Origin: Rhizobacter sp964253025
GTDB taxonomy: Bacteria > Pseudomonadota > Gammaproteobacteria > Burkholderiales > Burkholderiaceae_C
DNA length: 64,000 nucleotides
Direction: 5' to 3'
Assembly (NCBI RefSeq): GCF_964253025.1
Contig: NZ_CAXUQC020000001.1
Location: 2,480,001 to 2,544,000, forward strand
The notes beneath the pieces were generated by a model. It was not told the origin of the DNA. It ran no database searches and saw only the letters and a list, made by a program, of their open reading frames with translations. Of the stretch, positions 8,434-16,495 are shown in pieces. A program made the position numbers and the translations under genes. Positions within the stretch are counted from its first letter, which is position 1. Each line of letters starts with the position of its first letter.

Positions 8434-10359
8434 TCAGCCCGGCCCGCTCAGGCGGCTGCTGATGTGCGGCCCGGTGGCGCCATCGAGGCCGCATTCCCAC
8501 AGGCGCTCGGCGTCCAGCTCGTCGACGACACCTTCGGCGAAGACCTGCAGCGACAGGCCGTGCAGCAAGGTGACCGTGCCGCGCACGAAGGTGGCCCGGT
8601 TGTCGTCAGTGCCGACGCCACGCACGATGGAGGCGTCGAGCTTCACGTAGTCGAGGCCGGCCTCGAACAAGCGAGGGATCTGCCCGAGGCGCTCGCCGGC
8701 ATGTTCAAGGCCCAGCTTCACGCCAATGGGTCGCAGCTGGCGGCTCAGCTCCTGGAGCAGGTGGAAGTGATCCACCGCGGCCGACTCGGCCACCTCCAGC
8801 CAGATCAGGCGCGCGGCGCGAGGTGCCGCCCACAGCAGCGCGCGCAGACGGGCGGCGAAGCTGCTGTCGGCCAGGGACGACGGCGACAGGTTCACGCAAC
8901 GTGACTGGCCGTCGCGGGCAGCGTCGGCCAGCGCAAGCGCCAACGCGCGCTCGTCCACGTCCACGGTGAGTCGGCTGCGGATCGCCAGCGGCAGCCATCG
9001 TGCGGCCGGCTCCAGGGTGCCGCCCTCCTCCAGCTGCATGCGCAGCGGACACTCGAGGTGGATGAGCTGGTAGCGACGGTCGACGACCGGAAAGCTCATC
9101 AGGCGGACGCGGTCGTGCACCAGGGCCTCGCGGATGCGTTGGCGCCAGGCGCCCTCGCCCAGCAGCGCGACCGGCGGCGAGGCCTCGCTCGCGAGTTCGA
9201 CGGAGAACGGGCCGTAGCTCTCGGCGCGCGCGAGCGCCGCATCGGCCATGCCCATGACCTGCGCGAGCTTCATGTCGCGGCGAAGTTCGACCGCGCCCAG
9301 CGCCACCGTCATCCCACTACCGATGGTCGGCAACACCAGGCGCAGCGCGTCGGCCAGGGCCTGTGCCGTCTCGCGCGCCACACCGGCCACCGGCAGGCAC
9401 AGCGCGAAATCCGATCCGTTGAGGCGCCCGAGGAAGCAACCATCCACTCGCTCCGCATACGGCCGCAGCGATTGCGCAATCGACATCAGCATGCGGTCCG
9501 TGGCCGCGTGGCCCATGGCACGGTTCACGCCCGCCAGGTCGACGACACGCAAGAGCACGAGGCCGCCCTCGGCCGTGCCGTCTTCACGCTGCAGCGCGGC
9601 CCCCAACTGCCCGAGGAAGTGGGCGCGGTTCGACAAACCAGTGAGCGGGTCACAGTTGGCCTGCCGGTGCAGCACGTCGAGCTGCGCCGCCTGCGTCTGG
9701 AAGGCCACGCGCAGCCGCTCGACCATGGTGTTCATGGCCCGGGTCAGCCGCTGGAGCTCCGGCACGTTCGGTTCGGCGACGGTGACGAACTCGCCCTGCA
9801 CCAGCGAGTGGGCCTGGCCGACGGTCGTATCGATCGGTTTGCGGATCCGGCGCACCACCACCGTTCCAAGCAGGCCGGCCAGCACGCCGACCGCGGCCAG
9901 CGCCAACGCGGTGCGCTGGCTGCTGCGCCACAGTTCGTCGAAGGCGAAAGCGTCCTGGCTCTCCACCTCCACGTGGCCGAGCGCCCGCCAGCCGTCGGAG
10001 ACCTGGGCCTGGCCGGGCCGGGAGTCGATCGACACCAGGCGCACGAACCAGTCCGGCGCCTGCGCCGGCCCGACCGTCGCCTCGCGCACGAACTTCGGCT
10101 GACCATCCGCACCGACCAGCCGGATGCGGCGATAGAAACCCGTGTCGAACTGGGCCGACATCATCAGGTTCATCAGCTGCTCGTCGCCCTTCTGCTGCGA
10201 CAGGGCAAGTGCCAGCGTCGTGGCGTTGTCCGCGTTCTTGAGTTGCAGTTGCGTCTCGAGGTAGGTGCGGGCCGATTCCACCGCAACGGTCACGCTGCCC
10301 AGGAAAGCGAGCAGGACCGTACCGAACATCAGCAACCAGATCTGGCGGATCAGCGACAT
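8434..10359 (-). CDS. lapD: LapD-type c-di-GMP receptor (degenerate GGDEF-EAL, inner membrane)
   Basis: 641 residues. TM helix at about 7-27, a periplasmic LapD/MoxY-like domain (28-148), a second TM (149-169), HAMP (170-222), GGDEF fold (about 230-395) and EAL fold (405-635). Both catalytic sites are degraded: NGSDF (314-318) replaces GGDEF, ECP (436-438) replaces EAL, and the usual DDFG region reads EHAG (552-555). This fits a receptor rather than an enzyme. Trp124 in the periplasmic domain may correspond to the Trp that contacts LapG in Pseudomonas LapD (inference). In that system c-di-GMP-bound LapD sequesters LapG, so the adhesin is retained. The start chosen has an AGGGAG ribosome-binding site; an in-frame 46-residue extension upstream would overlap lapG and is not protein-like. 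lapG lies 25 bp upstream, so the two are probably one operon. Confidence 0.93.
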   Translation of the reverse strand: MSLIRQIWLLMFGTVLLAFLGSVTVAVESARTYLETQLQLKNADNATTLALALSQQKGDEQLMNLMMSAQFDTGFYRRIRLVGADGQPKFVREATVGPAQAPDWFVRLVSIDSRPGQAQVSDGWRALGHVEVESQDAFAFDELWRSSQRTALALAAVGVLAGLLGTVVVRRIRKPIDTTVGQAHSLVQGEFVTVAEPNVPELQRLTRAMNTMVERLRVAFQTQAAQLDVLHRQANCDPLTGLSNRAHFLGQLGAALQREDGTAEGGLVLLRVVDLAGVNRAMGHAATDRMLMSIAQSLRPYAERVDGCFLGRLNGSDFALCLPVAGVARETAQALADALRLVLPTIGSGMTVALGAVELRRDMKLAQVMGMADAALARAESYGPFSVELASEASPPVALLGEGAWRQRIREALVHDRVRLMSFPVVDRRYQLIHLECPLRMQLEEGGTLEPAARWLPLAIRSRLTVDVDERALALALADAARDGQSRCVNLSPSSLADSSFAARLRALLWAAPRAARLIWLEVAESAAVDHFHLLQELSRQLRPIGVKLGLEHAGERLGQIPRLFEAGLDYVKLDASIVRGVGTDDNRATFVRGTVTLLHGLSLQVFAEGVVDELDAERLWECGLDGATGPHISSRLSGPG

Positions 10360-10384
10360 GCGCGCTCCCTGTCGTGTGTTTGTC

Positions 10385-11107
10385 TCATTGAAACCCTTCC
10401 GCCTGCGCCTTCGCAAGCACTTCCCGCCACCGCGACAACCTCGCCACCGGATTTCCCGCCGGCTGGCTGCCCACACCTTGCCACAGGCCGTCGCCATTGA
10501 AACTGAACACCGGTGCCAGGTCCGGACGGCGCGACGCCGGGCGGATCTCGCCGATGAGGTTGTCCAGGATCAGGGGTTCGGCCTCAGGAGTGGGATGGTA
10601 GGCGAGGACCATGTGTGCCTGGACCGCACCTTGTGGACCGCCCACCTGGGCACGCACGTAGACGAGGCGCAGCCGGTTCACCGGCATGCCCAGGGTGACC
10701 AGCGTGAAGTACTTGGCGATGGCGAAGTCCTCGCAGTCGCCCTGTCCGCGTTGCAAGGTCTCGAAGGGACTGGCCCAGTAGTCGACCTGGTTCCAGACCT
10801 CGGTGTCGTCCCGGAACAGCACGCGGCGGTTGTAGAAGGTGTTCACCGCCTGCAGCCGGGCCGCATCGTCCAGTCCGTTGCTGCCGGCGAGCAACTGCTG
10901 AAGGGCCTGGGCGCCGGTGACCGCATTGGGTCCCAGCTTGCGCGCGGCGGCCGTCATGCGATCGGCATCCCAGGCGCGCGGCCCGTCGGCAAGGACCGCC
11001 AGGACCAATGCCAGCAGGCCGGCTGTCAGCGGTCGCCACGCCGCGACCCGGGACAGCAGGCCCGGGCGGAATGAACGCGACGGCGATGACAAGCGAACGG
11101 ACGGCAC
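10385..11107 (-). CDS. lapG: LapG-type periplasmic cysteine protease (transglutaminase-like, DUF920)
   Basis: 240 residues from a GTG start. An N-terminal hydrophobic segment (about 25-42) acts as a signal or anchor. The catalytic triad is visible as Cys125 in GDCEDF, His165 in QAHMVLAY and Asp182 in ILDNL, with acidic residues next to the Cys that fit the Ca2+ site of LapG. In Pseudomonas, LapG cleaves the N-terminal region of LapA at an Ala-Ala site and frees the adhesin from the cell; LapD inhibits it when c-di-GMP is high. It precedes lapD by 25 bp, and the adhesin gene lies just beyond lapD in the opposite orientation. The GTG start has a GGGGAT-like ribosome-binding site; later in-frame TTG codons are possible alternatives, so the exact N terminus is uncertain. 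Confidence 0.93.
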   Translation of the reverse strand: MPSVRLSSPSRSFRPGLLSRVAAWRPLTAGLLALVLAVLADGPRAWDADRMTAAARKLGPNAVTGAQALQQLLAGSNGLDDAARLQAVNTFYNRRVLFRDDTEVWNQVDYWASPFETLQRGQGDCEDFAIAKYFTLVTLGMPVNRLRLVYVRAQVGGPQGAVQAHMVLAYHPTPEAEPLILDNLIGEIRPASRRPDLAPVFSFNGDGLWQGVGSQPAGNPVARLSRWREVLAKAQAEGFQ

Positions 11108-11347
11108 ACGGATCCCCGGGGCACCCGCCCCTCAAGGATTGTCGACAAATCCACCCGTGCCTGAAGCGGACTCTCCCTCGGCTTTGCGCGACCTCGGCTA
11201 CTCTTCGGCAGTCAAACGATCAAGACGTGACTTACTGCCGGACAGGCCTTCATCCGTGGGGATCCTTCCCGATGGCACGCTCACTAAACTCGACCGACCG
11301 CGCTGTCGGCCCGCGTGGCCCCGGCCCCCAAGACCCATAGGATCCAG
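11108..11347. promoter_or_regulatory. Divergent control region between lapG and the TolC-family gene, with a palindrome at 11139-11148
   Basis: This 240-bp gap must drive both lapG-lapD (minus) and the channel gene (plus). It contains the perfect 10-bp palindrome TTGTCGACAA at 11139-11148, with partial extension of the arms (GGAT before, ATCC after). That is a plausible operator close to the lapG start. No convincing -35/-10 pair and no FleQ-type site could be read with certainty. Confidence 0.35.
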
Positions 11348-12868
11348 ATGCGTTCAAGACAACCGGCCCTGCTGATTGCAATTGCCCTGTGCAGCGCAGG
11401 CGCCGCAACCGCCCAGACACCCGATGCGGCCCCGCTGCGCAGCGCGGTGCAGAAGGCCATCAACGCCAACCCCGACGTCACGTCGCGATTCAACGCCTAC
11501 CGGGCTTCGGTCGACGCGGTCGATGCCGCGCGCGCAGGCTACCTGCCCCGCCTCGACCTGAACGCGAGCGGCGGTCGCGACCGCGACAGCATCGACAGCC
11601 GTACCCCCGAGACGCAATCCACCAACCGCGCCGGTGCATCGCTGACGCTGAGCCAGTTGCTGTGGGACGGCCTGGCCACTCGCAACGACGTCGGCCGCCT
11701 GGGCCACGAGCGCACTGCCCGCTATTTCGAGTTCCTGGACGCGGCCGAACAGACCGCGCTGGAGGCCGCGCGCGCCTACATCGACGTGCTGCGCTACCGG
11801 CGCCTCGTCCAGCTGGCCGAGGAGAACTTCGTTCAGCACCAGAGCGCGTTCAACCAGATCCAGTCGCGTTTCAAGGCGGGGGTGGGCCGGGGCGTCGACC
11901 TCGAACAGGCCGGGGCGCGCGTGGCGCTGGCCGAGTCCAACCTGAACACCGAGATCTCCAACCTCTACGACGTGTCGACGCGCTACCAGCGCATCGTGGG
12001 CGAGGTGCCGCCAGAGGCGCTGCCGATGCCGGGTGAGTTCAAGGCCGGTGTGCCGGGCTCGGTGAACGAAGCGGCCGACGAGGCGATCCGCCGCAGCCCC
12101 GCAATCAGCGCCAGCATCGAGGCGCTGCGCGCGGCACGCGCGCTCGCTTCCATCCGCGAAAGCGCGTATCAGCCGAAGGTCGAGGCGCGGTTGCGCGCCG
12201 GCGCCGGAAAGAACTTCGAAGGCGTGCGCGACCAGCGCAACGACACCACCGCCGAGGTGGTGCTGAACTGGAACCTCTTCAACGGCGGCGCCGACCAGGC
12301 GCGCATCCGCCAGCAGGTCAACCTCGTCAACCAGGCGGCCGACCTGCGCGACCGCGCCTGCCGCGACGTTCGCCAGACCGTGGCCATCGCCTTCAACGAC
12401 ACGCGCAAGCTCGTCGACCAGCTGCAGTTCCTGGACCGCAACACCCTGGCCATCTCGAAGGCGCGCGATGCCTATCGCCAGCAGTTCGACATCGGCCAGC
12501 GCAGCCTGCTGGACCTGCTCAACTCCGAGAACGAGCTCTACACCGCACAGCGCTCGTACGCGAACGCCGAGTTCGACTTGAGTCTGGCCTACGTGCGCAC
12601 GCACGCCGCGCTCAACAAGCTGACGCCGTTGCTCGGTGTGACGCGCGACGCGCAGCCCCCGGAAGACGCCCAATCGTGGCAGGCCGGTGACGACCTGCCC
12701 GGCCGCTGCCCGGCCGAAGCGGTGCCCACCATGACCATGGACACCGTGCGCCTGCGCGAGCGTGCCGCCGCCATGACGGCGCCTCCTCCCGCAGCGGCCA
12801 ATCCGACCTCCGCGCCGGCCGCAAGCACGGGGCCGGCGCCGAGTCCCGCCCGCCGGCCGAAGAACTGA
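11348..12868 (+). CDS. TolC-family outer-membrane channel of type I secretion (LapE-like)
   Basis: 506 residues. A signal peptide (1 to about 22, ending ATA) is followed by two repeated outer-membrane-efflux (OEP) halves rich in long coiled-coil helices, with motifs such as AARAYIDVLRYRRL and QQFDIGQRSLLDLLN. The C-terminal ~50 residues form a Pro/Ala-rich tail. TolC-family trimers form the outer-membrane tunnel of type I secretion. Next to a lapG-lapD pair and a giant RTX adhesin, the likely job is adhesin export, as for LapE/AggA. The start has an AGGA ribosome-binding site and gives a proper signal peptide. It is divergent from lapG. A general efflux role cannot be excluded because no ABC or membrane-fusion gene adjoins it. 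Confidence 0.88.
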   Translation: MRSRQPALLIAIALCSAGAATAQTPDAAPLRSAVQKAINANPDVTSRFNAYRASVDAVDAARAGYLPRLDLNASGGRDRDSIDSRTPETQSTNRAGASLTLSQLLWDGLATRNDVGRLGHERTARYFEFLDAAEQTALEAARAYIDVLRYRRLVQLAEENFVQHQSAFNQIQSRFKAGVGRGVDLEQAGARVALAESNLNTEISNLYDVSTRYQRIVGEVPPEALPMPGEFKAGVPGSVNEAADEAIRRSPAISASIEALRAARALASIRESAYQPKVEARLRAGAGKNFEGVRDQRNDTTAEVVLNWNLFNGGADQARIRQQVNLVNQAADLRDRACRDVRQTVAIAFNDTRKLVDQLQFLDRNTLAISKARDAYRQQFDIGQRSLLDLLNSENELYTAQRSYANAEFDLSLAYVRTHAALNKLTPLLGVTRDAQPPEDAQSWQAGDDLPGRCPAEAVPTMTMDTVRLRERAAAMTAPPPAAANPTSAPAASTGPAPSPARRPKN

Positions 12869-12900
12869 CCGGCCGCGGCCGCCCGCGGGTGGAGATCGGC

Positions 12901-12926
12901 AAAAGGGCCGCGTGAGCGGCCCTTCC
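12901..12926 (-). terminator. Terminator of the pyruvate dehydrogenase operon (possibly bidirectional)
   Basis: AAGGGCCGC (12903-12911) and GCGGCCCTT (12916-12924) form a 9-bp stem with a 4-base loop. On the minus strand the stem is followed by a short T run, so it should stop transcription leaving lpd. It lies between the converging TolC-family and lpd genes. Confidence 0.75.
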
Positions 12927-12950
12927 TGAAACGCCCGAGCGCGCGGCCGG

Positions 12951-14726
12951 TCAGCGCTTGACCGGCGGCAGGTCGGTGCAGGCGCCCTCGAAGGCTTCGG
13001 CGGCCATGCCGATGCTCTCACCCAGGGTCGGGTGCGGATGGATGGTCTTGCCGATGTCCACGGCATCCGCGCCCATCTCGATGGCCAGGGCCACCTCGCC
13101 GATCATGTCGCCCGCATGGGTGCCGACGATGCCACCACCGACGATCTGGTGGGTTTCCTCGTCAAAGATCAGCTTGGTGAAGCCCTCGTCGCGACCGTTC
13201 GCGATGGCGCGGCCCGAGGCGTTCCAGGGGAAGTGGCCCTTGCGAACCTTCATGCCCTTGGCCCGCGCCTCGTCTTCGGTCACGCCCACCCACGCCACTT
13301 CGGGGTCGGTGTAGGCAACGCTCGGAATCACGCGGGCGTCGAACTCGGCCTTGTGGCCGGCGGCCACTTCGGCGGCCACATGGCCCTCGTGCACCGCCTT
13401 GTGTGCCAGCATGGGCTGGCCCACGATGTCCCCGATGGCGAAGATGTGCGGCACGTTGGTGCGCATCTGCCGGTCCACCGTGATGAAGCCGCGCTCGCCC
13501 ACGGCGACACCGGCCTTCTCGGCGCCGATGCGCTTGCCGTTCGGCACACGGCCCACCGCCTGCAGCACGAGGTCGTACAGCTGCGGTTCCTTCGGTGCGC
13601 CCTCGCCCTCGAAGCTGACGCGAATGCCCTCGGGCGTCGCCTCGGCCCCGACGGTGCGGGTCTTCAGCATGATGTTGTCGAAGCGCGGGGCGTTCATCTT
13701 CTGCCAGACCTTGACCAGGTCGCGGTCGGCGCCGAGCATCAGGCTGTCCTGCATCTCGACGACATCGAGGCGGGCACCGAGCGTGCTGTACACCGTGCCC
13801 ATCTCCAGGCCGATGATGCCGCCACCGATGACGAGCATGCGCTTGGGTTGCTGACGCAACTGCAGCGCGCCGGTGGACGTGACCACCCGCGGGTCGTCCT
13901 TCGGCAGGAAGGGCAGCTTCACCGCCTCCGAGCCGGCGGCGATCACCGCCTGCTTGAACTTGATCGTCTTCACGCTGCCATCGGCGGCGCGCACGCTCAG
14001 GTGATACGGATCGACGAACTCCCCGTCGCCCTGCACCACCGTCACCTTGCGCATCTTCGCCATGGCCGCGAGGCCACCGGTGAGCTTGCCGACGACCTTG
14101 TCCTTGTGGGCGCGCAGGCGGTCGAGGTCGATCTGCGGTTCACCGAAGCTCACCCCCAGAGAATCGAAGTGGCGCACCTCGTCCATGACCGCAGCCACGT
14201 GCAGCAAGGCCTTCGAGGGAATGCAGCCGACGTTCAGGCACACCCCACCCAGCGTGGCGAAGCGCTCGACCATCACCGTCTTCAAGCCGAGGTCGGCGGC
14301 ACGGAAGGCGGCCGAGTAGCCGCCCGGGCCCCCGCCGAGCACCAGCAGTTCGCACTCCAGGTCGACGCTGCCGGCATGGGCCGGGGCGGCGGTCGGTGCG
14401 GCGGCCGGTGCCGGTGCAGGAGATGACGAGGCTGGCCCGGCCGGTGTCGGCGCGGCAGCCGCGGCAGGCGCTGTCTCGGCCGAACCAGCGGCTGCCTCCA
14501 GGGTCACGAGGGACGTGCCTTCGCGCACCTTGTCGCCCAGCTTCACGAGCACCTCCTTGACCGTGCCCGCCTGGGGCGACGGAATCTCCATCGAGGCCTT
14601 GTCGCTCTCGACGGTCACGAGGGACTGTTCGGCCTTGATGGTGTCACCGGGCTTGACCAGCAACTCAATGACGGCCACTTCGGAGAAATCGCCGATGTCC
14701 GGCACCTTGATGTCGATGAGCGACAT
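12951..14726 (-). CDS. lpdA: Dihydrolipoyl dehydrogenase (E3) with N-terminal lipoyl domain
   Basis: 591 residues. The lipoyl domain (1-75) has its lipoylated Lys43 in the ESDKASMEIP motif, followed by an Ala/Pro-rich linker (about 80-120). The flavoprotein part has an FAD-binding GGGPGGYSAAF, the redox disulphide motif GGVCLNVGCIPSK, an NAD-binding GGGIIGLEMGT, and a C-terminal HPHPTLGES with the catalytic His. It reoxidises dihydrolipoamide of the pyruvate dehydrogenase complex with NAD+. It is third in the operon, 31 bp after aceF. E3 enzymes fused to a lipoyl domain are known from beta-proteobacteria such as Neisseria and Ralstonia. The start chosen begins the lipoyl domain directly. Confidence 0.97.
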   Translation of the reverse strand: MSLIDIKVPDIGDFSEVAVIELLVKPGDTIKAEQSLVTVESDKASMEIPSPQAGTVKEVLVKLGDKVREGTSLVTLEAAAGSAETAPAAAAAPTPAGPASSSPAPAPAAAPTAAPAHAGSVDLECELLVLGGGPGGYSAAFRAADLGLKTVMVERFATLGGVCLNVGCIPSKALLHVAAVMDEVRHFDSLGVSFGEPQIDLDRLRAHKDKVVGKLTGGLAAMAKMRKVTVVQGDGEFVDPYHLSVRAADGSVKTIKFKQAVIAAGSEAVKLPFLPKDDPRVVTSTGALQLRQQPKRMLVIGGGIIGLEMGTVYSTLGARLDVVEMQDSLMLGADRDLVKVWQKMNAPRFDNIMLKTRTVGAEATPEGIRVSFEGEGAPKEPQLYDLVLQAVGRVPNGKRIGAEKAGVAVGERGFITVDRQMRTNVPHIFAIGDIVGQPMLAHKAVHEGHVAAEVAAGHKAEFDARVIPSVAYTDPEVAWVGVTEDEARAKGMKVRKGHFPWNASGRAIANGRDEGFTKLIFDEETHQIVGGGIVGTHAGDMIGEVALAIEMGADAVDIGKTIHPHPTLGESIGMAAEAFEGACTDLPPVKR

Positions 14727-14757
14727 GGGGTTGTCTTTCTGTGAGGGTGCGGAAGGC

Positions 14758-16470
14758 TTACAGCAGCACGCGGCGGAAGTCGCCGAGGATCTGCGCGAGG
14801 TAGGCGTTGAAGCGCGCCGCTGACGCGCCATCGATCACGCGGTGGTCCCAGCTGAGGCTGAGCGGCAGCATCAGGCGCGGCTGGAAGGCCTTGCCGTCCC
14901 ACACCGGTTCCATGCTGGAACGGCACACACCCAGGATCGCCACCTCGGGCGCGTTGATGATGGGGGTGAAGTAGCGCCCGCCGATGCCTCCGAGCGAAGA
15001 GATCGAGAAGCAACCGCCGCTCATGTCGGCCGGGCTCAGCTTGCCGTCGCGTGCCTTGGCGGCCAGCGCATTCATCTCCTGGGAGATCTGCAGCACGCCC
15101 TTCTTGTCGGCATCCTTCAGCACGGGCACGACCAGTCCGTTCGGCGTATCAGCCGCGAACCCGACGTGGAAGTACTGCTTGAGCACGAGCTGCTCGCCTT
15201 CGAGCGAGGCGTTGAACTCCGGGAACTTCTTGAGCGCCGCTACGACCGCCTTGATGAGGAAGGCCAGCATCGTCACCTTCACGCCGGACTTCTCGTTCTC
15301 CTTGTTGAGCTGAACCCGGAAGGCCTCGAGCTCGGTGATGTCGGCATCGTCGTGGTTGGTGACGTGCGGGATCATCACCCAGTTGCGGTGCAGGTTGGCG
15401 GCCGAGATCTTCTTGATGCGCGACAGGTCGCGCCGCTCCACCGGGCCGAACTTCGCGAAGTCGACCTGAGGCCAGGGCAGCAGGCCGGGGAAGCCGGCGC
15501 CGCCACCTGCCGCGGCCGAAGCGGCAGGGGCGCGGGCCGCCTGCGCCTGGGTGCGCACGTCGCCGGCCATCACGCCCTTCACGAAGCCGTGGACGTCCTG
15601 CTGCGTGATGCGACCCTTGAGGCCCGAGCCCTTGACTTCCCCGAGCGGAACGCCGAGCTCGCGGGCCAGCTTGCGGATGCTGGGAGATGCATGGGGCAGG
15701 CGACCCGAAGGCGGCGGCGGCTCGGCCGCGGGCAGCGCGGCCGTCGGAACGACGCGTTCCACGGGCGGCGTGGACGGCTGCTGTCCAGCGGCCGCAGGCG
15801 CGGACGCAGGCGCAGATGCAGACGCTTGCGCCGCAGCAGGTGCGGGGGCCGCTGCCGCCGGGGCGCCGCCACCGGACACTTCCAGAATGGCCAGCACGCT
15901 GCCCTGGCTGACCTTGTCACCCAATTGCACGCGGACTTCCTTGACCACGCCGGCGTGAGACGAGGGGATTTCCATCGAGGCCTTGTCGCTCTCGACGGTC
16001 ACCACGCTCTGCTCGGCCTTGAGCGTGTCGCCGGCCTTGATGAACACCTCGATGACCGACACGTCCTTCGAGTCGCCGATGTCCGGCACGGCGATCTCGA
16101 TGGTGCGCGTGCCGCCTGCTGCGGGCGCCGGGGACGGCGCCGCCGGTGCCGGGGCTGCTGCAGTCGCGGGAGCTGCCGCTGCAGCGGCCACCGGTGCGGC
16201 AGCGGGTGCAGCAGGAGCAGGAGCCGCAGCGGCATCGCTCTCCACCGTCAGCACGATCGTGCCTTCGCTGACCTTGTCACCGAGCTTGACCTTCAGTTCC
16301 TTCACGACGCCCGCGGCGCCGGAGGGAATTTCCATCGAGGCCTTGTCGCTCTCGACCGTCAGCAGGGACTGGTCCACCTTGATCGTGTCGCCGGACTTGA
16401 CCAGCAGCTCGATCACCTCGACCTCCTTGAAGTCGCCGATATCCGGGACCTTGACTTCGACCAATGCCAT
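14758..16470 (-). CDS. aceF: Dihydrolipoamide acetyltransferase (E2) of pyruvate dehydrogenase
   Basis: 570 residues. Two lipoyl domains (about 1-76 and 120-196) have lipoyl lysines Lys43 and Lys162, both in ESDKASMEIP. Long Ala/Pro linkers separate them. A peripheral subunit-binding domain (about 265-302, SPSIRKLARELGV) precedes a catalytic acyltransferase core that ends with the active-site motif LSWDHRVIDG. E2 transfers the acetyl group to CoA and forms the core of the complex. It lies 25 bp after aceE and 31 bp before lpd. The start at MALVEVKVPDIGDF begins the first lipoyl domain. Confidence 0.97.
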   Translation of the reverse strand: MALVEVKVPDIGDFKEVEVIELLVKSGDTIKVDQSLLTVESDKASMEIPSGAAGVVKELKVKLGDKVSEGTIVLTVESDAAAAPAPAAPAAAPVAAAAAAPATAAAPAPAAPSPAPAAGGTRTIEIAVPDIGDSKDVSVIEVFIKAGDTLKAEQSVVTVESDKASMEIPSSHAGVVKEVRVQLGDKVSQGSVLAILEVSGGGAPAAAAPAPAAAQASASAPASAPAAAGQQPSTPPVERVVPTAALPAAEPPPPSGRLPHASPSIRKLARELGVPLGEVKGSGLKGRITQQDVHGFVKGVMAGDVRTQAQAARAPAASAAAGGGAGFPGLLPWPQVDFAKFGPVERRDLSRIKKISAANLHRNWVMIPHVTNHDDADITELEAFRVQLNKENEKSGVKVTMLAFLIKAVVAALKKFPEFNASLEGEQLVLKQYFHVGFAADTPNGLVVPVLKDADKKGVLQISQEMNALAAKARDGKLSPADMSGGCFSISSLGGIGGRYFTPIINAPEVAILGVCRSSMEPVWDGKAFQPRLMLPLSLSWDHRVIDGASAARFNAYLAQILGDFRRVLL

Positions 16471-16495
16471 GTTGTTCTCCGATTCTTCTGGTCGT

